IMG/VR virus record: IMGVR_UViG_3300028392_000050 | Span: 1 to 64,000 of that record | Origin: a virus | DNA length: 64,000 nt | Strand: one strand, 5' to 3' | In this document: positions 8,470 to 16,056 of the stretch, piece after piece | Position numbering within the stretch: the first letter of the stretch is position 1 | Layout: each line of letters starts with the position of its first letter | The notes under the pieces: generated by a model | Databases searched by the model: none | The model's input: the letters and a program-made list of their open reading frames with translations, nothing else | Told to the model about the DNA's origin: nothing | Made by a program: the position numbers and the translations under genes

Positions 8470-8714
8470 AATTTTTTCTAAACTGATAGTTTTTATGGGA
8501 GTTTAGGTATAGAAACGCGTGTTTTAAGCAGATAACTGCGCGATTTATTTGACAAATAGGGTCTATTCCATTGTCCCCCATCCAGGTGTGTTTTTTTGGC
8601 TAAACCTTGCACACCTCTGTATTTCTATGTTATGGTCTTACCTATAACTTAATAAAGTGTCACTTCGACAATAAACGACCCCAGTACTAAAGCAATGAAA
8701 GGTAAGGTCGCTAA
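8470..8714. promoter_or_regulatory. divergent control region
   Basis: Intergenic region between divergent operons. On the plus strand TTGACA (about 8549) and a TTGCAC ... TTATGG pair with a 17-bp spacer are plausible promoter elements for the NlpC/P60 gene. A ribosome site (AAAGGTAAGG) lies near 8698-8707. No riboswitch was recognised. Confidence 0.4.
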
Positions 8715-9254
8715 ATGAAAAAGTACGTAATGATAGCCAGTATTGTATTAGCTCTCGCTGGCTGCGCTGCATCAACAGCTACAGCAACCCCGCTAAAAAC
8801 TGTTAGTGTAGTTACAAAAGAAATAAAGCAAGTACCTGTAAACCAGCGGTTAATACAAACTGCAAAGGCGCATCAGGACGCTGCAAAAATGAAACAAGTA
8901 ATCAAGTACCTAAAAACTAGAGTAGATAGAACTGCTTATGTGTTTTCAGGTGCCAGTCCTCGTGGATGGGACTGTTCAGGTCTAGTGCGCTGGACCTACG
9001 AACGATTCGGAATCGAACTACCACATTCGGCTGATGCCCAAGGGCATTTAGGTAAAAGAGTATCTACCCCTAAACTAGGGGACATTGTTGTATTTGCTTA
9101 TAACGGCTCTAAGTCGTTTTACCACGCCGCCATTTACATTGGAAATGGAAAAATAATTAATGCACATCGTGGGGCTCACTCTACGATAATTCAGCCATTA
9201 ACGGATTACAAGAGCGGACAGATTAGATTTGTCCGAGTAATATCAACTCTATAA
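8715..9254 (+). CDS. NlpC/P60 peptidase with lipoprotein signal
   Basis: Cell-wall endopeptidase of the NlpC/P60 family. A lipobox (LALAGC) at residues 13-18 predicts a lipidated extracytoplasmic protein. The catalytic cysteine lies in WDCSGLVRW near residue 93 and the catalytic histidine in FYHAAIYIG near 144. At 179 aa it holds one catalytic domain plus a linker. It stands alone between a divergent promoter region and a terminator, away from the M23 endolysin. A membrane-anchored hydrolase may remodel the wall or block other phages rather than cause lysis. Confidence 0.85.
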   Translation: MKKYVMIASIVLALAGCAASTATATPLKTVSVVTKEIKQVPVNQRLIQTAKAHQDAAKMKQVIKYLKTRVDRTAYVFSGASPRGWDCSGLVRWTYERFGIELPHSADAQGHLGKRVSTPKLGDIVVFAYNGSKSFYHAAIYIGNGKIINAHRGAHSTIIQPLTDYKSGQIRFVRVISTL

Positions 9255-9266
9255 AAAAGTAATACA

Positions 9267-9299
9267 GCCCCGTCACTCGTTTAGGGTGGCGGGGTTTTT
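9267..9299 (+). terminator. rho-independent terminator after NlpC/P60 gene
   Basis: GCCCCGTCAC and GGTGGCGGGG pair imperfectly and are followed by a T run. Confidence 0.85.
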
Positions 9300-9372
9300 A
9301 TTTTATGTCATACTAGCCGTAGATTTACTAGACCAACCACGTGCAGTGGAAGGAAACACCCGACAAGGTATA

Positions 9373-9400
9373 GGGTGGTGCTGGGAAACTGGCACCACCC
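9373..9400 (+). promoter_or_regulatory. leader hairpin upstream of a small ORF
   Basis: GGGTGGTGC and GCACCACCC form a perfect 9-bp stem with a 10-nt loop, ending 8 bases before the ribosome site AAGGAGG. The rest of 9305-9420 shows no other gene. Confidence 0.5.
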
Positions 9401-9420
9401 ACTTAAAAAGGAGGATGTAG

Positions 9421-9561
9421 TTGTCCAATTTTCTCCCGTTTCATATGAGAAAAAGCCAGCATTTACATCTTCGCCGTCCTAGAAATCTTTTAAAGAGCCA
9501 GCATAAAATGAGCATTTCGCGCCATAAAGTTTATAGCAAGGCTGCTTTACCTAAACAGTAA
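9421..9561 (+). CDS. small basic protein with TTG start
   Basis: A 46-aa ORF starting with TTG, six bases after a strong AAGGAGG ribosome site. The product is rich in Arg, Lys and His (SNFLPFHMRKSQHLHLRR at the start) and has no recognised domain. The WhiB-like gene at 17426 also uses TTG, which supports this start. It could still be a leader peptide or spurious. Confidence 0.4.
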   Translation: MSNFLPFHMRKSQHLHLRRPRNLLKSQHKMSISRHKVYSKAALPKQ

Positions 9562-9574
9562 CTACAGTTTTTGA

Positions 9575-9671
9575 TATACTTTACCTAGGCACGCCAATTG
9601 GGTGCCGTAAATAAATGCTGTGCTATGGGCAGTAAATGTACCAAGGCACAGTTGTCGTCTAAGGAGACAAC
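9575..9671 (+). promoter_or_regulatory. hsp20 promoter and hairpin enclosing the ribosome site
   Basis: A TATACT -10 box lies at about 9575. The leader holds a GGCAC...GTGCC hairpin. GTTGTC (9651-9656) can pair with GACAAC (9666-9671), which ends directly at the ATG, leaving AAGGA of the ribosome site in the loop. An alternative stem GTCT/AGAC closes an AAGG tetraloop. This layout resembles translation-control hairpins known from small heat-shock genes. Confidence 0.5.
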
Positions 9672-10226
9672 ATGAAAATAACTGATAATCAATTTCCAGA
9701 CCCGTGGGACAAGCACGGAGCCCCGTACGGTAAACCGTATCCACCACTTCCAAACCCGCACAGTCCAGAAGATATCTACGAAAAGTGGAAGAAGCCTGTT
9801 CCACCTAAAGTCGTTACTATTAATGACTTATTCCCTAGCCTAGACCGCTGGGCAATTGGTTGGTCACCAATTCTAGATGAATTAAAAAGTTTAGCTGCGC
9901 TAAAGCCTAGCTATCCTCCTTATGACATCATTGACCAAAAAAACGATTCCACCCTCATCAACGTCGCTGTGGCTGGGTTCACTAAAAAGGACCTTACAAT
10001 TACAGTCGAAGAAAGGACGTTGAGCATTGAAGGCACAAAAGAAGATAAAGAAGCAGAAGGAACGCTCGTTCACAATGGCATTGCTGGACGCGATTTTAAA
10101 CTCACCTTTGCCTTGGCTGAGTTTTATGAGGTAGAATCAGCCACCGTTAAAGATGGTATCTTATCGGTCAAACTCATCAAAAATGTACCTGATGAAAAGA
10201 AGCCAAAAGTCATTGATATCAAGTAA
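9672..10226 (+). CDS. Hsp20 small heat-shock protein
   Basis: Small heat-shock chaperone that holds unfolded proteins. The C-terminal half (about residues 83-180) is an alpha-crystallin domain: YDIIDQKNDSTLINVAVAGF, a strand-forming ERTLSIEG, and FKLTFALAEF followed by VKDGILSVKL. The N-terminal 80 residues are proline-rich and atypical. The usual C-terminal IxI motif may be represented by VIDIK at the end. Its leader can hide the ribosome site in a hairpin. Phage Hsp20 proteins are known, mainly from cyanophages. Confidence 0.85.
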   Translation: MKITDNQFPDPWDKHGAPYGKPYPPLPNPHSPEDIYEKWKKPVPPKVVTINDLFPSLDRWAIGWSPILDELKSLAALKPSYPPYDIIDQKNDSTLINVAVAGFTKKDLTITVEERTLSIEGTKEDKEAEGTLVHNGIAGRDFKLTFALAEFYEVESATVKDGILSVKLIKNVPDEKKPKVIDIK

Positions 10227-10242
10227 TTATAAGGAGTAAGTA

Positions 10243-10416
10243 GTGGCTGGTGGCTTCATAAATCCTTACCCAGACCCCATTCCAGACGATTCACATCATA
10301 GGGAGAAGTATTCGACTGGTTGGCTTGGCTGGAAAAATGAAAAACGTGGATGTTTATTCCTTGTTTTAGTATTTGTGGCCATTGCTACTTTAATCGCTGC
10401 CTTAATACTTGTATAA
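10243..10416 (+). CDS. small C-terminally anchored membrane protein
   Basis: A 57-aa protein with a GTG start after AAGGAG. Residues 1-35 are polar (NPYPDPIPDD), followed by one transmembrane helix of Leu/Val/Ala/Ile to the C-terminus. Probably co-transcribed with hsp20 and followed by a terminator. No family recognised. Confidence 0.6.
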   Translation: MAGGFINPYPDPIPDDSHHREKYSTGWLGWKNEKRGCLFLVLVFVAIATLIAALILV

Positions 10417-10429
10417 TTAGATAAGAAGA

Positions 10430-10483
10430 CCCCAGAACCGTCCCTGTGTAATCCGTAAGGATAGACCAAACGGCTGGGGTTTT
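10430..10483 (+). terminator. terminator after hsp20 operon
   Basis: CCCCAGAACCG and CGGCTGGGG pair across a 30-nt apical region and are followed by TTTT. Confidence 0.75.
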
Positions 10484-10508
10484 ATCTTATTTTGTGCATA
10501 CATTTTGG

Positions 10509-10520
10509 TATACTAGGTAT
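10509..10520 (+). promoter_or_regulatory. -10 box for a probable leaderless mRNA
   Basis: An extended -10 (TGGTATACT) ends six bases before the ATG at 10521, so transcription would begin at or next to the start codon. There is no ribosome site. Leaderless genes are common in Actinobacteria. Confidence 0.55.
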
Positions 10521-10685
10521 ATGCCTAATGCACCTAAAACCCCGACACGCACTATTCGCGTATCCGATGAACTCTGGCTAGCCGTCCAAAAAGAGGCCGC
10601 TAAGCAGGGAGTTACCGTTACCAGCATCCTCATTGAAGCAATGGAAAAATTTGTTGCAGAAGGACTTGACAAAGTCTCAGAGTAG
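10521..10685 (+). CDS. ribbon-helix-helix DNA-binding protein
   Basis: A 54-aa protein with the RHH pattern: a beta strand RTIRVSDELW, then helices QKEAAKQG and VTSILIEAMEKFV. RHH proteins dimerise and insert the strand pair into the DNA major groove, acting as repressors or antitoxins. No toxin partner is adjacent. The start is set by the -10 box six bases upstream. Confidence 0.75.
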   Translation: MPNAPKTPTRTIRVSDELWLAVQKEAAKQGVTVTSILIEAMEKFVAEGLDKVSE

Positions 10686-10747
10686 ATGTTAGTTTTGTAC
10701 AGCTAAGAGTTAGCATCCCCCACGGGGGTTAGACTAAGAGGTACAGA

Positions 10748-11182
10748 ATGCCAATTATCAACGATTCACCAGCTGATAACCTAGACAACCTACGTCAGGA
10801 AGTTCAGCAGTATGTAGCACTAAAAGAAGATGTGACTCACATCGAAGAACGCGTAGCAACTTTACGCAAACGAATCTTGGCCACAGTAGAAGAGCTGGGT
10901 GAGCCAAATGAAAAAGGAAGCCTAGTTCTTCCAATTAATGACGCAAAATCAAACACAGGTAATGTTGTAAAACAGCGCCGTGTGTCCAAAGTATTTGATG
11001 AAGACAAAGCCGATAACTTGCTAAAAGAAAAAGGCTTGTTTGATTCAGTAACTAAAACAATTACAGTACTTGACCAGGATGCTGTCATGGCAGCATACTA
11101 TGATGGTAAGCTAACAGACGAAGACATCGAGTCTATGTTTCCTGAGAAGGTTTCATGGGCACTAATATTGGAGAAGAACTAA
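10748..11182 (+). CDS. hypothetical coiled-coil protein
   Basis: A 144-aa protein with a predicted N-terminal coiled coil (LRQEVQQYVALKEDVTHIEERVATLRKR, written here by its position at residues 15-42) and a basic-acidic C-terminal half. No family recognised. It begins the replication and recombination operon downstream of the RHH gene; its last base overlaps the next ATG (TAATG coupling). Confidence 0.7.
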   Translation: MPIINDSPADNLDNLRQEVQQYVALKEDVTHIEERVATLRKRILATVEELGEPNEKGSLVLPINDAKSNTGNVVKQRRVSKVFDEDKADNLLKEKGLFDSVTKTITVLDQDAVMAAYYDGKLTDEDIESMFPEKVSWALILEKN

Positions 11183-11424
11183 TGGCTAGAATCGCTGAAC
11201 TAGACGCAGAACTACACGAACTACCTGATGAGGCTAAAGATTTTATGCAGGGATTTACGCAAGGCCGTGACGAAGGGATTATCATAGGTCAGGCAGAGGG
11301 CGAAATAATGGAGCGAGAACGCATCATTGCTTTGCTAGAAAATCAGCACAACTTTGATGAAATCTTTTTAGACGCAGTAGACAACGTTATTGCACTTATT
11401 ACAGGAAAGATTGATGGGGAATAA
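11182..11424 (+). CDS. hypothetical acidic protein
   Basis: An 80-aa acidic, helical protein (MARIAELDAELHELPDEAKD start). An in-frame upstream ATG at 11155 lies inside the previous gene; the ATG coupled to its stop is preferred. No family recognised. Confidence 0.65.
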   Translation: MARIAELDAELHELPDEAKDFMQGFTQGRDEGIIIGQAEGEIMERERIIALLENQHNFDEIFLDAVDNVIALITGKIDGE

Positions 11425-11575
11425 TATCCCGACCAAATTGGTTATTATCTCTGTACTAATGATTACGTCATTGGTATACGGATACATTCTCATAAAAAGC
11501 GAACAACCTCACAATTGCTGGGACCAGTACACAACTGAGGTTGAAGCAATACAACACTGTGAGGTTCATCCATAA
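11414..11575 (+). CDS. small membrane protein
   Basis: A 53-aa protein with one transmembrane helix near residues 5-25 (LVIISVLMITSLVYGYIL) and a short cysteine-containing exterior segment. Start taken at MGNNIPTK, overlapping the previous gene by 11 bp. The final base overlaps the following methylase start. Confidence 0.55.
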   Translation: MGNNIPTKLVIISVLMITSLVYGYILIKSEQPHNCWDQYTTEVEAIQHCEVHP

Positions 11576-12024
11576 TGAGCCAAGTAAATTCTGGGCTTTA
11601 CTCTAGTGCGACTGATGACTGGGGTACGCCTCAAGCTTTGTTTGACGAGTTAAACTCAGAGTTTAATTTCACCCTGGACGCCTGCGCTAGTGCGCATAAT
11701 TTTAAAGTAAACATATACTTTAATAAAGAAATTAATGCACTAGCGCAGAGCTGGACAGGCACCGTGTGGATGAACCCACCATACGGCAGAACTATTGGCC
11801 AGTGGATGAAAAAAGCCTACGAAGAGTCTCAAAAAGGCGCTACTGTAGTTTGTCTAGTACCTGCTAGAACAGACACAGCTTGGTGGCACGACTATGCTGT
11901 AAAAGGCGAAATAAGATTCTTAAGAGGCAGACTAAAATTTGAACAACCAGGATTTGTTAAAAATAACTCAGCACCTTTTCCAAGTGCTATAGTAATTTTT
12001 AAAGGAGCAACAAATGAGCGATAA
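11575..12024 (+). CDS. phage Dam-type N6-adenine methyltransferase
   Basis: DNA adenine methylase of the phage Dam family. The catalytic NPPY motif occurs in VWMNPPYGRTIGQWM near residue 63, with the family-typical DDWGTPQALFDEL near the N-terminus and FLRGRLKF later. At 149 aa it has the compact size usual for the family, in which a recognisable SAM-binding glycine loop is absent. It may modify GATC or another site to resist restriction; specificity cannot be read. It overlaps the next gene by 11 bp. Confidence 0.85.
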   Translation: MSQVNSGLYSSATDDWGTPQALFDELNSEFNFTLDACASAHNFKVNIYFNKEINALAQSWTGTVWMNPPYGRTIGQWMKKAYEESQKGATVVCLVPARTDTAWWHDYAVKGEIRFLRGRLKFEQPGFVKNNSAPFPSAIVIFKGATNER

Positions 12025-12484
12025 GATAGACGCTATGTTCAGCGACCTTGACGTTTATTACCCAGGTAGTAAGCGTAAGCGAAAAGAGCCTATCGAACAG
12101 CCTGTTATTGACACTAGCTGGGAAAATGACTACACTGAAAGAACTTTGCCAAATGGCCGTGTAATCAAAATGTATCTGCTAGGCTCATTAGCAAAAGCTT
12201 TGTCCAGACCTACTAAAACTATTAGGTGGTGGACAGAAAGAGGTACACTACCGATGTCGCCTTATCGACTTCCTTCAACATTTGGGAAAAACGGTAAAGA
12301 ATATGTCGGTCGTAGACTGTATAGTAAAGCAATGATAGACGTGACTGTAGAACTTTTTAAAAAAGCTGGACTTTTTGAAGAAAATCCTATAGAATGGTCT
12401 AACCACCGGAATCTTAGTGATAAGATAGCCGAGGCGTGGGAGTCAATCCGCGCAGAAGAAAATAAACCAATAAACAATCAATAA
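12014..12484 (+). CDS. MerR-like helix-turn-helix protein
   Basis: A 156-aa protein. Residues 55-85 (LGSLAKALSRPTKTIRWWTE) form a winged-helix/MerR-like DNA-binding unit as in excisionase or AlpA-like phage regulators, followed by RGTLPMSPYRLPS. N-terminal residues are basic and acidic patches. It follows the adenine methylase with overlap. Could be a transcription regulator or a DNA-binding replication accessory. Confidence 0.6.
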   Translation: MSDKIDAMFSDLDVYYPGSKRKRKEPIEQPVIDTSWENDYTERTLPNGRVIKMYLLGSLAKALSRPTKTIRWWTERGTLPMSPYRLPSTFGKNGKEYVGRRLYSKAMIDVTVELFKKAGLFEENPIEWSNHRNLSDKIAEAWESIRAEENKPINNQ

Positions 12485-12491
12485 GGAAAAC

Positions 12492-13148
12492 ATGCCAATT
12501 AACAATGCCCCAGATGCCTCTAGCTACGTTGCAGATGACATCGATGCCCGCCCTACACAGGCCACAGCAACATCCACATCAGTTCAGTCTGGTTGGGATG
12601 CAGCTGAGACCCTAACTACCTCAAGTGACTTCCCAACAGAAGTTAAGTTTGAGGAAAACCAGCACCAGGTCTTCAAGTTCCTTGACGAGAATGGCCCGTT
12701 TGCTATCTACAAGCAGCACTTCCTAAAGCAGAAGACAAGCGGTAAGCGCTCGTACGTCTGTATCGGTGCTAATTGTCCACTCTGCATCAAGTTGCAGGAC
12801 CGCCCAGAGAACAAGCGCGCATTTACTGTCGTGTCTTTGAACTCTCCGCTAGGTATCCAGCGTCAGATGCTTATTTCAGGTGCACGTCTATACCAGGCTT
12901 TGCACGCAGCCCACTACTCACCACAGGGTCCACTTACAAAGGGATACTGGGCGATTGTGCGCATTGGTAAGGGTCCACAGACCACTTACACCGTAACTCC
13001 AATTAAGGAGCGCGACCTAGAGGAAGATTGGAAGCTAGATGCAGATGCTGCAGCTGCTTACGTTTCTTCATCTGAGGTTTATTCACGCAACCTAATCAAG
13101 GAACACTCGTTCGAGGAACTCGACGAGATTGCGGATTCACTAATCTAA
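12492..13148 (+). CDS. putative single-stranded DNA-binding protein
   Basis: A 218-aa protein with a beta-rich core (residues 50-160) carrying a CIGANCPLC cysteine cluster like a zinc site, and an acidic C-terminal tail (EHSFEELDEIADSLI). Those traits and its position just before DNA polymerase fit a phage SSB with a gp32-like layout. Codon use is biased to C-ending codons, suggesting high expression. SSB identity is inferred and not proven. Confidence 0.55.
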   Translation: MPINNAPDASSYVADDIDARPTQATATSTSVQSGWDAAETLTTSSDFPTEVKFEENQHQVFKFLDENGPFAIYKQHFLKQKTSGKRSYVCIGANCPLCIKLQDRPENKRAFTVVSLNSPLGIQRQMLISGARLYQALHAAHYSPQGPLTKGYWAIVRIGKGPQTTYTVTPIKERDLEEDWKLDADAAAAYVSSSEVYSRNLIKEHSFEELDEIADSLI

Positions 13149-13158
13149 ATCCAATGGC

Positions 13159-13189
13159 AATAGGCGGGGACTTGACATCCCCGCCTATT
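13159..13189 (+). terminator. strong hairpin between SSB-like gene and DNA polymerase
   Basis: AATAGGCGGGGA and TCCCCGCCTATT form a perfect 12-bp stem with a 7-nt loop. No T run follows, so it may reduce read-through or stabilise the upstream mRNA instead of fully terminating. Confidence 0.65.
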
Positions 13190-13208
13190 ACGCTATTGTG
13201 GAGATATT

Positions 13209-15191
13209 ATGAATATTATTACTACTGCCAAACAACTTGCCGAGATGGTAGATTACTACCTAACTCAAGATGCCTTTGCCTACGATGTTGAAACTGTTGG
13301 CCCACGCCGAGGTATGACTCCTGTAAATGAAGTCTTATGGATTACATTTGCAACTAATGGTCGCTGCGATGTTATCCCTATGGGACACCCGCACGGTGAC
13401 TTTATTGAAGAAGTTTTCCCACTGACTGGTCAGGGCGAAGTTCGCAAGGAAAAGGGACTTACCCTTAGACCTAGCGACTATAGCCGTGACTCAAAAAAAG
13501 CAACCAAGGTATTTGGTCCTGCTCCAGAGCAGCTGTATCCAGCTGAAGTGTTTAAGGCTTTAGAGCCGTTGATGTTTAATGAAAACATCCTTACTATTGG
13601 ACACAATCTAGTATTTGACCTTACGTCAGTTGCAAAGTACTACGGAGGGCGTGTTCCGGCCGGACCATACTTTGACACTATGATTGCCTCATTTATTTCA
13701 GACAACCGCAATAAGAATAAGTGCGGTCTTGCTGACTGCCTTAAGCGTGAGTTTGGTTACGAAATGGAAAAAGGCGTTGGTAAGGAAGTTGAGGTCTATG
13801 ACTTTAACACCGTTGCTAAATACGCTTACCTAGACTCTAAGTACACATTCTTATTATGGAAGTCACTTGCCCCTAAACTAGAGGCCGCTGACCTTAACCG
13901 TGTGTTCGCCTTGGAGATGGACGTGCTACGCGTACTTTGCGATATGAAACTAACTGGCGCAGTAATTGACACCGAGTCACTAGAGCAATTAAAGATTGAC
14001 CTAGAGGCTAAAGTAGATGAGGCTCGTGGCAACATCTACAAAGCTGCTGGCCGTGAGTTTAACATTAACTCTAATCAGGAAAAGCAAGCTTTGCTATACG
14101 GCTCTAAAGAAGAAGGCGGCCGTGGTCTAAAAGCTAAAGTATTGACTACTAAGGGTAATCAAAAAGACAAAGAGGGTTCAGACCTATCTCAGTCAGATTA
14201 CTCAGTATCTGCCGAGGCACTAGAGCCTTACCGTGACAAAGACCCACTTGTAACTGCCTTATTAGAATATGCCGACTACAATAAGTTGCTATCTACTTAT
14301 GTAATCCCATATCTAGGTGGCGAGATTGAACGTACAACCTCTGGTAAGACCCGCACAGAGACCAAGGAAAGCCTTTTAATTAATGGCCGACTACACGGTG
14401 ACTTTGTACAGCACGGGGCTGAGACAGGCCGCTTCTCAAGTCGTAACCCTAACTTGCAAAACGTACCTGCGCCACACACTCCTCACGGTAAAGCTATTCG
14501 TAACTTGTTTACAGCTCCACCAGGGCACAAGTTAGTTGTAGCCGACTACTCACAGATCGAGCCACGCGTTATTGCGTCATTCTCAGAAGACCCAATTATG
14601 ATGGATAATTACCTAGAGGGTAGAGACATCTATACAACCATTGGTGACACGATGGGTGTAGACCGTAAGGCAGGTAAGGTGCTTGTGCTTGCTATGGCTT
14701 ACGGCGTTGGTCCAGATAAGATTGCTAGCCAGATTGGTTGTACCAAGACTGAAGCTAAAGATTTGCTAGACCGATTTGCTAAAGAGTTTCCAGCAATATC
14801 TACTTATCGTTCAAAGGTAATTTCAGCCACGCGTGCAGGTAAACCAGTTGCTCATATTAAAACTATTACAGGCCGTCGTCGCTATCTTCCAGAGATTATG
14901 TCTAGAGATAACGGTGCTCGTGCAGGTGCTGAGCGTCAGGCATTTAACACAAAGATTCAGGGAAGTGCTGCAGATATTATTAAGATTGCCATGGTTCGTG
15001 CTTGGAATATGATTCCAAAAGAAGCTAGAATTATACTTACTGTTCACGATGAACTGGTGCTAACTACTCCAGCGGAACTGGCAGAAGAAACAGCAGAAAA
15101 ACTGCGCGAGGCTATGGAGGATATACAAGTGCTAAAGGTACCATTAATCGCAGACATCAAGATTGTAGATAAATGGGGTGAGGCAAAGTGA
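13209..15191 (+). CDS. family A DNA polymerase (PolA-like)
   Basis: Phage replicative DNA polymerase, 660 aa. A 3'-5' exonuclease domain is at the N-terminus (YDVET near residue 24; TIGHNLVFDL; YLDSKYTFLLW). The polymerase domain includes motif A (VVADYSQIEPRVIA; usual Leu replaced by Pro after Glu), the O-helix region RKAGKVLVLAMAYGVG, RQAFNTKIQGSAADI, and motif C TVHDELV near residue 612. No 5' nuclease domain. The stop overlaps the next GTG start by 4 bp. Confidence 0.95.
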   Translation: MNIITTAKQLAEMVDYYLTQDAFAYDVETVGPRRGMTPVNEVLWITFATNGRCDVIPMGHPHGDFIEEVFPLTGQGEVRKEKGLTLRPSDYSRDSKKATKVFGPAPEQLYPAEVFKALEPLMFNENILTIGHNLVFDLTSVAKYYGGRVPAGPYFDTMIASFISDNRNKNKCGLADCLKREFGYEMEKGVGKEVEVYDFNTVAKYAYLDSKYTFLLWKSLAPKLEAADLNRVFALEMDVLRVLCDMKLTGAVIDTESLEQLKIDLEAKVDEARGNIYKAAGREFNINSNQEKQALLYGSKEEGGRGLKAKVLTTKGNQKDKEGSDLSQSDYSVSAEALEPYRDKDPLVTALLEYADYNKLLSTYVIPYLGGEIERTTSGKTRTETKESLLINGRLHGDFVQHGAETGRFSSRNPNLQNVPAPHTPHGKAIRNLFTAPPGHKLVVADYSQIEPRVIASFSEDPIMMDNYLEGRDIYTTIGDTMGVDRKAGKVLVLAMAYGVGPDKIASQIGCTKTEAKDLLDRFAKEFPAISTYRSKVISATRAGKPVAHIKTITGRRRYLPEIMSRDNGARAGAERQAFNTKIQGSAADIIKIAMVRAWNMIPKEARIILTVHDELVLTTPAELAEETAEKLREAMEDIQVLKVPLIADIKIVDKWGEAK

Positions 15192-15643
15192 CCTGGCCTA
15201 TTAGTCATAATGATGATGACGGACCTTACGAGGTTAGTAAAATTCCAGTTACTACTTTATTTCGCTGGTTTTTATACGACATAAGTAGTGAAGATGCTCC
15301 CGATTACGCTCATATTTTTGGGCTAACTCCGGTAAGTGAAGAAGGTCATCTTAAAGAACAGAATGATTCAGATTCCAGAGTAGAAGAGATTGCTGATTTA
15401 ACTCCACTATTGACTTTTTATGCTACAGCTACTGCTGAATTTGCTTTTAACTTGCACCGTCTTAAAATGAATAAAATTGACGGCATCACTAATGATATGA
15501 TTGATGCTTCAGAAGAGGCATTTAAAGAGTTCTATTATCACATGGTATTTGCAGGACTTTTAGGGTCATTCTCAGCCATGCGAGAATTAGATATAATTAA
15601 ATTAAACAGCACTCATACAAGTATCGAAGAAGGAGAATTATGA
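15188..15643 (+). CDS. hypothetical protein
   Basis: A 151-aa acidic, helical protein with a GTG start overlapping the polymerase stop (GTGA). Contains long helices (LTFYATATAEFAFNLHRLK). Encoded between DNA polymerase and RecA and coupled at both ends, so probably part of the replication machinery. No family recognised. Confidence 0.7.
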   Translation: MTWPISHNDDDGPYEVSKIPVTTLFRWFLYDISSEDAPDYAHIFGLTPVSEEGHLKEQNDSDSRVEEIADLTPLLTFYATATAEFAFNLHRLKMNKIDGITNDMIDASEEAFKEFYYHMVFAGLLGSFSAMRELDIIKLNSTHTSIEEGEL

Positions 15644-16056
15644 GTAATTGGTGGGCAGATAAACTAGGTACGCCTAGGCAACCACAGCCAAGATTACCGG
15701 AACAACAGGTACCGGTAGTTAATCCAGGAATAACTCCACAGTACCCTGGGTACACACCTAGTCAGGGTTACCCACCGGTTACCCAGCAGCCTCCTTATAA
15801 TCCAGAATTAGTTGGTAGATTGTTACCTGCTAGTGCTACGAACCCAGGTCGTTGTCCTAATTGTTCTAGTGGCAACTACGGAAAGATGACGCCAGAAACA
15901 GCTCCGCGTTGCTATGATTGTGGTTACCCAATTCAGCAGTCAGGTTCAGGTATGCCGGGAGTAAGAATTCCAAACAGCGGTAATACTGAAGCCACTAAGC
16001 AGGTAAGTACTGCAAATAACTTTAACCCAAACACAATCATTGATAGGATTGGCTAA
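15640..16056 (+). CDS. proline-rich zinc-ribbon protein
   Basis: A 138-aa protein: a disordered proline/glutamine-rich N-terminal half (residues 12-60), a zinc ribbon (CPNC ... CYDC near residues 72-93), and a disordered tail. May be an adaptor that contacts DNA through the zinc ribbon. It overlaps neighbours by 4 bp and 1 bp inside the polymerase-RecA operon. Confidence 0.65.
   Translation: MSNWWADKLGTPRQPQPRLPEQQVPVVNPGITPQYPGYTPSQGYPPVTQQPPYNPELVGRLLPASATNPGRCPNCSSGNYGKMTPETAPRCYDCGYPIQQSGSGMPGVRIPNSGNTEATKQVSTANNFNPNTIIDRIG

Noticed and set aside
8470-8714. c-di-AMP (ydaO-type) riboswitch before the NlpC/P60 gene
   Set aside because: The class often precedes wall hydrolase genes in Actinobacteria, but the leader is short and conserved elements were not found.
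9305-9420. tRNA gene
   Set aside because: A strong hairpin is present but no cloverleaf, T-loop or acceptor stem could be drawn; no tRNA was found elsewhere by eye.
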